A stretch of 8,411 nucleotides of DNA, taken from contig CANKNP010000232.1 of the NCBI GenBank assembly GCA_947483545.1, positions 1-8,411 on the forward strand, given 5' to 3'. Origin of the DNA: Deltaproteobacteria bacterium. GTDB taxonomy: Bacteria; Myxococcota; UBA796; SXON01. Numbering within the stretch: position 1 is the first letter of the stretch; the number at the start of each line of letters is the position of its first letter. This document shows, one piece after another, positions 1-5,350 of this stretch. Both the position numbers and the translations under genes were made by a program. Below the pieces are notes generated by a model. That model was not told where the DNA came from, did no database searches, and was given only the letters and a program-made list of their open reading frames with translations.

Positions 1-2069
1 AACCACACCAACCCCACATCCCCACCCGTGCCACACGCCCAGCCCGACGGCGCTTCGGCGTTCCCATCACAGTCGTTGTCCACGCCGTCGACGTACTCCA
101 TCGCCCCCGGCCGAACTCGAATCTCGGTGTCGTCGCAATCCCCAGCGTCCTCGGACCAACCATCGCCGTCGTCGTCGAACACCGTGGTCTGGTCGTCCAT
201 CAGGCGGTTGCAGTTCTGGTCCAGGTTGTCGATAACCTCGGGCGCTCCTGGGTAGATCGACGCGAGCGCATCGTCGCAATCTCCGTGGTCCTCGGAATAT
301 CCGTCACCGTCATCGTCCCCGGCGGATGTGTGGTCGTCGATCACGCCGTCGCAATTGTCGTCCGCGCCGTTGATTCGCTCCGCGGCGCCGGGCCAGGCGT
401 TGGGATCGGCGTCCTGACAATCCCCCTCCCGCTCGGTCCAGCCATCGCCGTCGTCGTCCCAATCCGCGGTGCCGTCATCGACCGCGTGATCGCAGTCCTG
501 GTCTACGCCGTCGGGGGTTTCGATGGCGAACGGAAAGATAGCGGGATTGGCGTCGTCGCAGTCGCCGGCAACCTCCGTAAACCCGTCGCCATCGTCGTCG
601 TAGGTCTCTGTGTGATTGTCAACGATCCCATCGCAATCATTGTCGGCGGCATCGACGACCTCGATAGCCCCGGGGAATGCGTACAGGTTCAGATCGTCGC
701 AATCGCCATCTACGCCGGCCCAACCGTCTCCATCGGCGTCCGCGTTGCCCGTGCCCTCATCCACGGTGCCGTCACAATCGCCGTCCATGTCATCGCCGGT
801 CTCCCCGCTCGCCGGGCTGATGGCCGGGTTGGTGTCGTCGCAGTCGCCGTCGATCTCGGCGAAGCCGTCGCCGTCGTCATCCACAAAGCTCGTGCCTTCG
901 TCCACCATGATGTCACAGTCATCGTCGACGCCGTTTGGCAGCTCCGGGGCGGCGGGAAATGTGAACGCATTGTGGTCGTCGCAGTCCCCGTCGGTCTCGG
1001 TCCAACTGTCCCGGTCGTCGTCGTACGTGTCGGTGCCCTCGTCCACGCGGAAATCGCAGTCGTTGTCCAAAGCATCCGAGACCTCGGCGGCCCCGGGGTT
1101 CTGGGTGGGATCCTCGTCATCGCAGTCCCCCTCACAGGTCAGATACCCGTCCTCGTCCACGTCGTAACCCTCGTCGATCTCCTCGTCGCAGTCGTTGTCG
1201 TAGAAGTCGCACAGCTCAAACGCGCCGGGGTAGGCGAGCGCGTAGGTGTCGTTGCAATCGGTGTTGTCGGCGGAATACCCATCGGGCAGCGAACAGAACC
1301 GTCCCGAAACATCGGGGTTGCCGTAGCCATCGCCGTCGGCGTCCTCGTAATAGGTCACAGCGTCCACGGAGTCCGAACCATCGGTGGATCCATCGCAGTT
1401 GTTGTCGATACCATCGCAGTATTCGGAGGCACCGGGATAAACCCCGGCGTTGTTGTCGTCGCAATCCCCGTCGCTCTCGGTAAACCCGTCGCCATCGGCG
1501 TCCACCGAGCTGCAAGTGATGCCGGGCAGGCCCTCATAAGACCCCTGGTCGTTCCAGCTGGAAGTGCTCGCGCCGCACGAGCCCTGGAAAGGTTCAAAGC
1601 CGTTGTTCCCGCTGTCCCGGGGCTCAAAATGCAGATGGGGACCGGTCGAGTTTCCAGAGGAGCCGACCTCGCCCAACTTCTGGCCGCAGGTCACGGTCTC
1701 GCCGGACGAAACTGCGACGGACCACGTCTTGAAGTGCCAATAGAGCACATATTGCCCGTCATCATGCCGCAGGATCACGTAGTTTGCGGTGCCGCAGCCG
1801 CCAGTGGTGCAGTCGTCCGCCTCGCCATCGTTCGTGGAATACACCGTCCCATCGGCGGCCGCGACCACGTCCACGCCGTACGCCATGGTCGTAAAGCTGC
1901 CGTAGATCGCCATGTCCGTGCCGCCGTGCCCGGAATAGTAATTGGAGCCGCAGTTCCAATCGCAGCTGCCCTCATCCCGGTAGGCAGAGACGACGAAGGT
2001 CGAGTACCACTCGTCCGTGGTCGGCATCGAAAAATCGGTGGCGAGCGCGACGGAGAGCAGGAGCATCAT
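1..2069 (-). CDS. Gene C: secreted M23/LytM-family metallopeptidase with MopE-type repeats (3' end outside window)
   Basis: This frame runs from ATG at 2069 past base 1 without a stop, giving 689 visible residues. Residues 1-10 are a short hydrophobic leader ending ALA, so export is likely. Residues about 45-150 form an M23 (LytM) domain: HGGTD gives H48 and D52, YWHF gives H112, and GPHLHFE gives H145 and H147. By family precedent H48, D52 and H147 bind zinc while H112 and H145 are catalytic; such enzymes cut peptidoglycan cross-bridges or peptides. From residue 189 follow ten Asp-rich units with GDCDD and DNDCDG cores. The visible end breaks that pattern at a Gly/Trp-rich stretch with one Cys (residues 673-689). 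The start overlaps the stop of gene B's restored frame (ATGA) and has no Shine-Dalgarno, so translational coupling is likely. ATG at 2066 is an alternative start. The fold assignment is firm; the substrate is unknown. Confidence 0.9.
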   Translation of the reverse strand, partial: MMLLLSVALATDFSMPTTDEWYSTFVVSAYRDEGSCDWNCGSNYYSGHGGTDMAIYGSFTTMAYGVDVVAAADGTVYSTNDGEADDCTTGGCGTANYVILRHDDGQYVLYWHFKTWSVAVSSGETVTCGQKLGEVGSSGNSTGPHLHFEPRDSGNNGFEPFQGSCGASTSSWNDQGSYEGLPGITCSSVDADGDGFTESDGDCDDNNAGVYPGASEYCDGIDNNCDGSTDGSDSVDAVTYYEDADGDGYGNPDVSGRFCSLPDGYSADNTDCNDTYALAYPGAFELCDFYDNDCDEEIDEGYDVDEDGYLTCEGDCDDEDPTQNPGAAEVSDALDNDCDFRVDEGTDTYDDDRDSWTETDGDCDDHNAFTFPAAPELPNGVDDDCDIMVDEGTSFVDDDGDGFAEIDGDCDDTNPAISPASGETGDDMDGDCDGTVDEGTGNADADGDGWAGVDGDCDDLNLYAFPGAIEVVDAADNDCDGIVDNHTETYDDDGDGFTEVAGDCDDANPAIFPFAIETPDGVDQDCDHAVDDGTADWDDDGDGWTEREGDCQDADPNAWPGAAERINGADDNCDGVIDDHTSAGDDDGDGYSEDHGDCDDALASIYPGAPEVIDNLDQNCNRLMDDQTTVFDDDGDGWSEDAGDCDDTEIRVRPGAMEYVDGVDNDCDGNAEAPSGWACGTGGDVGLVW
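54..1505 (-). repeat. Ten tandem MopE-type metal-binding protein repeats in gene C
   Basis: Ten consecutive units of about 43-65 residues (most about 46) follow the pattern DxDGDGxxE..GDCDD....PGA.E..D..DNDCDG..DEGT. They match the putative metal-binding motif named after MopE (Pfam Cu-binding_MopE type); DxDxDG loops are typical calcium ligands and the two Cys per unit could pair. Units 1-2 are the long classical form, with extra Cys (EYCDG, ELCDF) and, in unit 2, a Cys-containing insert. Unit 3 onwards lack the third Cys, and the later units are compact. Unit 4 has lost loop glycines (DDDRDSW), and unit 8 has GDCQD. This looks like a rigid, metal-stabilised stalk or surface domain. Confidence 0.88.
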
Positions 2070-2898
2070 GGGGTGTCCACGCGGAAGGATTGGCCCCGCG
2101 CCGTCCAACCCAATCCGTCGGCGCTCCAGGCGTACACCGTGCCGTCCGGTACGGGGGTCCAACCCTCGGGCGCGAGACGTTTGCGTCGTAATCGTTACAA
2201 TCGACGCCCTCGGAGCCGTCCACCGCGCCGATCTCTGTGTAGCCATCGCCGTCGTCGTCGTAGGCGTCGGTGCCCTCGTCGATCACGCCGTCGCAGTCGT
2301 TGTCCGCAGCGTCAAGGGCCTCGGGGGCGCCAGGGTAGACGAACACGGTGCCATCGTCGCAATCCCCGGCCGCTTCGGTCCAACCGTCGCCGTCATCGTC
2401 GTAGGCGGAGGTTGTCTCATCGGTGTCACCGTCACAGTCATTGTCCGCGCCGTCCTCGAGCTCTGGCGCACCAGGGTAAACGTCTGCGCGCGTGTCGTCG
2501 CAATCGCCGGAACTGTCGGTAAATGCGTCCCCGTCGTCGTCATAAACGTCCGTGCCCTCGTCCACCACACCGTCACAATCGTTGTCCAGGCCGTCGGTCC
2601 ATTCAAATCCGCTTGGGTAGGAGAGCGGGTTGGCATCGTCGCAGTCGCCATCGACTTCGGACCAACCATCGGTGTCATCGTCGTAGACCTCGGTGCCTTC
2701 ATCCACGACAAAGTCGCAGTCCTGATCCACACCATCGGCGATCTCGACGGCCCCTGGGTAAATTCCCGGCGCGGTGTCGTCGCAATCGCCGGTGGACGCC
2801 GTGAAACCGTCGCTGTCGAGATCGTCCTCGGCGAAGGCCGGAACGGGGAGCATCAAGAGGAGGAGGAGGAGCACGGGACATTGTAGCCCGGTGCTCAC
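1972..2898 (-). CDS. Gene B: secreted MopE-type repeat protein, apparently frameshifted near its 3' end
   Basis: I place the start at GTG 2898, which overlaps the stop of gene A (GTGA) and puts a clean signal peptide first: residues 1-23 end in PVPAFA. The longer open frame up to 3006 would add an Arg/His-rich stretch antisense-like in composition and hide the signal peptide. After the leader come about five units of DDDGDGWTE..GDCDD..YPGAPE..D.ADNDCDG..DEGT, the last one degenerate (VDCNDYDAN). There is no enzymatic domain, so a structural, calcium- or metal-binding envelope role is inferred. As written the frame ends at 1972 with an unnatural Arg/Pro-rich tail of about 68 residues that overlaps gene C by 98 bases. 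In the neighbouring frame a plausible tail ends at TGA 2068-2066, exactly overlapping gene C's ATG. The intended gene is therefore most likely 2898-2066. Confidence 0.82.
   Translation of the reverse strand: MSTGLQCPVLLLLLLMLPVPAFAEDDLDSDGFTASTGDCDDTAPGIYPGAVEIADGVDQDCDFVVDEGTEVYDDDTDGWSEVDGDCDDANPLSYPSGFEWTDGLDNDCDGVVDEGTDVYDDDGDAFTDSSGDCDDTRADVYPGAPELEDGADNDCDGDTDETTSAYDDDGDGWTEAAGDCDDGTVFVYPGAPEALDAADNDCDGVIDEGTDAYDDDGDGYTEIGAVDGSEGVDCNDYDANVSRPRVGPPYRTARCTPGAPTDWVGRRGANPSAWTPHDAPALRRARHRFFDADHGRVVLDLRRLCLPG
2066..2194 (-). other. Displaced C-terminal frame of gene B (frameshift near 2174)
   Basis: On the minus strand the frame offset by -1 from gene B is open from 2194 to a TGA at 2068-2066. 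From about 2173 it reads APEGWTPVPDGTVYAWSADG followed by LGWTARGQSFRVDTP, a balanced, protein-like sequence. Restoring one base near 2174 (codon TC-N before GCG) joins it smoothly to VDCNDYDANVS of gene B. No recognisable slippery heptamer is present (the local sequence is GCAAACG), so a sequencing or assembly error, or a genuine inactivating deletion of the last about 36 residues, is more likely than programmed frameshifting. Confidence 0.7.
2176..2829 (-). repeat. About five MopE-type repeats in gene B
   Basis: Four good units of about 46 residues and a fifth irregular one follow the gene B signal peptide. Each of the first four has a DxDxDGxxx loop, GDCDD, a PG or PS turn, and a closing D..DCDG/DCDF..DE. 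Compared with gene C they contain only two Cys per unit and correspond to its compact type, suggesting that the two repeat arrays share a recent origin. Unit 2 (DDDTDGW) and unit 3 (DDDGDAF) carry loop substitutions. Confidence 0.8.
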
Positions 2899-4331
2899 CC
2901 CCCCGTCGCGAACGTGATGCCTCCGCCCGCCCAAATCCCGTCCGTCGTCATGCCGGCGCGGGCTTCGATGCCGACGCGCCACCGCCATGTCGGCGCGATC
3001 TCCCACCCGCCGAACACCTCGCCGCCCTCGGTGAGCGGAACGATGACGAGCGCGTGGGCGCCTACGTAGGGTCCCGCGGCCCCCCGCCCGCGATCCCCGA
3101 ACCGCACTCCGACAGCGACCGGGTAGACATCGTGCTCAAATACGCCTTCGCGCAAGTAATAGAGCTGGGCCGAGCGCATGAGCCCGACGCGGCCGTCCAG
3201 GCTCCACCCGGCGGTGAACCGCCACCGCACGTTCAGCTCGACGTCCACGTGATCGTAGGGCCCGTAATCCTCGGCGAGGGGTTGGAGGCGCACGTAGCCG
3301 AGCCCAACGCCCAAGCGGAGTCGGTCGGCGCTGCCGCCCACACGCAGCGACGCCGGCCCAGGCCCGCGCTCGACGAAACGACCCGTGCCGACATCCAGCC
3401 AGGTCGCGTACACCTTCCAGCGGGTGTGCTCGGCGTCTTCGATCTCCTCCTCGGGGATGCCGGTGTGGTCGCTGTCGCCGACGGGTGCGAGGGTCACAAA
3501 ACGCACCCAGCGGAGGCCCTGCGCGCTCGCCCAGGTGGCGAGCGAAGCCCCGGCGTCCGCGGGAGGTGCCACGCCCCGCACCGCCCCTTCGAGGGCGGTG
3601 GCGAGGAAGCCTTCGCTGTCGTCGCCGGCGATCCTGGCGCGGAGCGAAGTGGCGTCGGCCGTCTCCGCCACCCACGCGGTTCGGCGGCCTGGACGCTCGA
3701 CGGTGATTCGGTGCCAGCCGACCCGGACTTCGCCCCGATACGGCGTGTTACCGACGCGCTCGCCATCGACGAAGACCTGACCGGGCGCGTCGCTTTGAAC
3801 CTCGATCAAGCGGGTCTGGCGATGGGCGCTGGCGATGTACAAGTAGCGGCTGAGCGCGTCTTCGGAGAGGGGGGGCAGGTTGATGACACGGCCGTCGGAG
3901 CAGCTCGCGGCGGCGGTGAAGCTCTCGTCCGCGGCGCTCGCATCGCCCGCGTAGAGCTGCGCGGCGCCGAGCTCCAGCCAGAGCCTGAACGGGGGATCGC
4001 GGGGCAGAGTCACCCGCAGCGCGGCCATCGCTTCGCGGGCTTCGAGCACGTTCGCGAGGGTCGGGGAGCGCGTGGCCACCGCCATCGCCCGGTCGTACGC
4101 GACCCGCGCATCCCCGCCGCCCGGACCATCCTCGACGACAGTGTCGAAGTCAAGCAAGGGCAAACCCAGTGAATCCAGGTAAGACGCCATCGCGCGGAGC
4201 TCAGCAGGGCAGCCGCCGGGCGCCTCGCAGACCAACACCGTGACCGTGGTGACCCCCGGGGGGACCGCGCTGACCACACCGGCGTGGGCAGCGATCACGA
4301 GGGTGCCAAGCAGTGCGGCGACGAAGGCCAT
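2895..4331 (-). CDS. Gene A: exported PEGA-domain protein with probable C-terminal beta-barrel
   Basis: The 478-residue product starts with a signal peptide (residues 1-17, ending IAAHAG). Residues 18-60 include AVPPG and two Cys (C35, C41). Residues about 75-170 are Ala-rich and helical, resembling TPR-type repeats. Residues about 174-225 fit a PEGA domain: IEVQSDAPGQVFVDGERVGN, then TPYRGEVRVGWHRITVERPG. Residues 270-325 look like an alpha/beta segment ending LDVGTGRF. From about 337 to the end there are alternating hydrophobic strands rich in Gly, Tyr and Trp, ending in ITFATGG, consistent with an outer-membrane barrel. PEGA proteins are usually surface or envelope proteins; the function here is not known. 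ATG 4331 has no Shine-Dalgarno. The stop overlaps gene B's GTG by 4 bases, so A, B and C probably form one operon. The first about 325 residues are paralogous to gene D. Confidence 0.85.
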   Translation of the reverse strand: MAFVAALLGTLVIAAHAGVVSAVPPGVTTVTVLVCEAPGGCPAELRAMASYLDSLGLPLLDFDTVVEDGPGGGDARVAYDRAMAVATRSPTLANVLEAREAMAALRVTLPRDPPFRLWLELGAAQLYAGDASAADESFTAAASCSDGRVINLPPLSEDALSRYLYIASAHRQTRLIEVQSDAPGQVFVDGERVGNTPYRGEVRVGWHRITVERPGRRTAWVAETADATSLRARIAGDDSEGFLATALEGAVRGVAPPADAGASLATWASAQGLRWVRFVTLAPVGDSDHTGIPEEEIEDAEHTRWKVYATWLDVGTGRFVERGPGPASLRVGGSADRLRLGVGLGYVRLQPLAEDYGPYDHVDVELNVRWRFTAGWSLDGRVGLMRSAQLYYLREGVFEHDVYPVAVGVRFGDRGRGAAGPYVGAHALVIVPLTEGGEVFGGWEIAPTWRWRVGIEARAGMTTDGIWAGGGITFATGG

Positions 4332-4354
4332 CCCGGGCCCTATATACTGACGGG
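4332..4354. promoter_or_regulatory. Candidate symmetric bidirectional promoter between genes A and D
   Basis: Only 23 bases separate the divergent ATG codons at 4331 (minus) and 4355 (plus). They contain TATATA at 4341-4346, which is its own reverse complement and so offers a -10-like element on both strands. It lies 9 bases from the gene A ATG and 8 bases from the gene D ATG, where transcription would begin at or next to the start codon. Neither gene has a Shine-Dalgarno, which fits leaderless mRNAs. Overlapping palindromes CCCGGG and GGGCCC occupy 4332-4340 and could bind a regulator. No convincing -35 hexamer is visible on either side, so this is inference from layout. Confidence 0.45.
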
Positions 4355-5338
4355 ATGCTCCTCCTCGCCTTGACGCTCACAGACCCCGCGCTGGCCGGCG
4401 GAATCTACGCCGTACCGCCCGAGGGCATCCCGAGCGTCACGTTGCTCATCTGCCCGAGTGATCCGGACTGCGTCGGCGAGGCCGAATGGGTGAGCGACGC
4501 GCGGCCCAACGACACGTTGGTGTACGTGGACAGCCTGCTCTCGCTGAACGTGATGAAGGGGGGCGATGCGTCGTCACGGGCGGAGACGTTCGCGGCCTCG
4601 CTCGATTTGGCGCGCACCGCGTTCCAGAACGAACAATGGTCGATGACGACAAAGCACCTGGAGGATGCCCAACGTGCGCTCTCAGGCTGGAACGGCGCCC
4701 CCGAAAATCAACAATTGTTCGACCTGTACTACCTTCGGGCGGCGGCCAAGCTGGCGACGAGCAAACAGGCCGGCGAGGCATTCCAGCAAGCCGCATCGAT
4801 CGCCTGGAACCGCACAGTAACGCTCCCCACGGAGGCAGAGCCCTACGCCTCGTTGTACTACCGGGCCGTCCATGATCTGCTCACCGAGGGGCTCGGCCAG
4901 ATCGTGCTCACCGCGGTGCCGGAGACCCAGTACATCCTCGATGGCGTCCAGCTCGGCGAAGGGCCGCTTCAGATTTCGGTGTTCGCTGGCGTGCATCGCC
5001 TGAACGCCACCCGAATCGGCAGCTCGGACACCTGGCGGACCTCGCTACGGGTGCAGGCCTTCCGAACGAGCACAGCCACCGCACGCCCGGCCTCGCCCGA
5101 CGATGTGGGATGGCTCGCGATCGGGATGCTGCAAGCCGTGGAGGAGAAGACCCTGGAGCCGGATATCGCCGCGCTGCTGAAGGATTGGTGCGAACACTAT
5201 GACCTGTCCAAGGTGTACATCCTGGTGGCGGAGCCGGCGGCGGATCCGTTCGCGGACGCAGAGGACCCGTTCGCGCCGAAGGCGTACGGGCTGCGGGGGG
5301 TGTCGTATGATCCGGCGTTGAGGCGGTTTGGGGGGTAG
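4355..5338 (+). CDS. Gene D: exported PEGA-like protein, barrel-less paralogue of gene A
   Basis: I chose ATG 4355 because it opens directly on a signal peptide (residues 1-14, ending DPALA); an upstream in-frame start at 4313 would add an Arg-rich stretch overlapping gene A's start. The 327-residue product aligns in order with gene A: the mature N-terminus GGIYAVPPEGIPSVTLLIC with a second Cys seven residues on (C33, C39), an Ala-rich helical TPR-like stretch at about 75-150, and a PEGA-like strand region at about 181-233 (YILDGVQLGEGPLQISVFAG). A C-terminal segment (SKVYILVAEPA ... YGLRGVSYDPALRRFGG) matches gene A just before its barrel. Gene D ends there, so it lacks the barrel and is probably soluble in the periplasm or membrane-associated. 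It may be a partner of gene A. No enzyme motif is visible. Its stop codon lies in a hairpin shared with gene E. Confidence 0.85.
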   Translation: MLLLALTLTDPALAGGIYAVPPEGIPSVTLLICPSDPDCVGEAEWVSDARPNDTLVYVDSLLSLNVMKGGDASSRAETFAASLDLARTAFQNEQWSMTTKHLEDAQRALSGWNGAPENQQLFDLYYLRAAAKLATSKQAGEAFQQAASIAWNRTVTLPTEAEPYASLYYRAVHDLLTEGLGQIVLTAVPETQYILDGVQLGEGPLQISVFAGVHRLNATRIGSSDTWRTSLRVQAFRTSTATARPASPDDVGWLAIGMLQAVEEKTLEPDIAALLKDWCEHYDLSKVYILVAEPAADPFADAEDPFAPKAYGLRGVSYDPALRRFGG

Positions 5339-5350
5339 CCCCTACCCCCC
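5330..5350. terminator. Convergent hairpin containing both stop codons of genes D and E
   Basis: GGGGGGTAG at 5330-5338 and CTACCCCCC at 5342-5350 form a perfect 9-bp stem with a 3-base CCC loop. The plus-strand TAG of gene D is in the left arm and the minus-strand TAG of gene E is in the right arm, so both proteins end in FGG. Only three bases separate the genes. There is no U-tract after the stem on either transcript (plus strand continues GAAAAAAT; minus strand AAACCGCC), so it is not a textbook intrinsic terminator. It could still terminate transcription or protect the mRNA 3' ends of both genes. Confidence 0.55.

Noticed and set aside
2172..2190. Programmed -1 ribosomal frameshift in gene B
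   Set aside because: The local GCAAACG is not a slippery X-XXY-YYZ heptamer and I see no obvious downstream stimulatory structure; a one-base error or deletion is simpler.
285..2522. Very long (745-codon) plus-strand open frame antisense to genes C and B, with Val/Ile/Ala-rich product
   Set aside because: It lies codon-on-codon opposite gene C, so repeated GAC, GAT and GGC become GTC, ATC and GCC. Stops would need TTA, CTA or TCA in the sense strand, rare at this GC content. The sense strand shows real domains; the antisense product is a by-product of the repeats and turns Arg-rich where it leaves register in gene B.
2017..2886. Plus-strand open frame of 289 codons antisense to gene B
   Set aside because: It is in exact antisense codon register with gene B and has the same Val/Ile/Ala-rich artefact composition.
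2866..2898. Lipoprotein signal (Cys at residue 7 of gene B)
   Set aside because: The Cys precedes the hydrophobic core and no lipobox surrounds it; the Sec-type cleavage after AFA fits better.
2899..3006. Upstream extension of gene B to a start at 3006
   Set aside because: It would overlap gene A by over 100 bases and add an Arg/His-rich segment before the signal peptide; GTG 2898 gives a clean leader and a GTGA junction.
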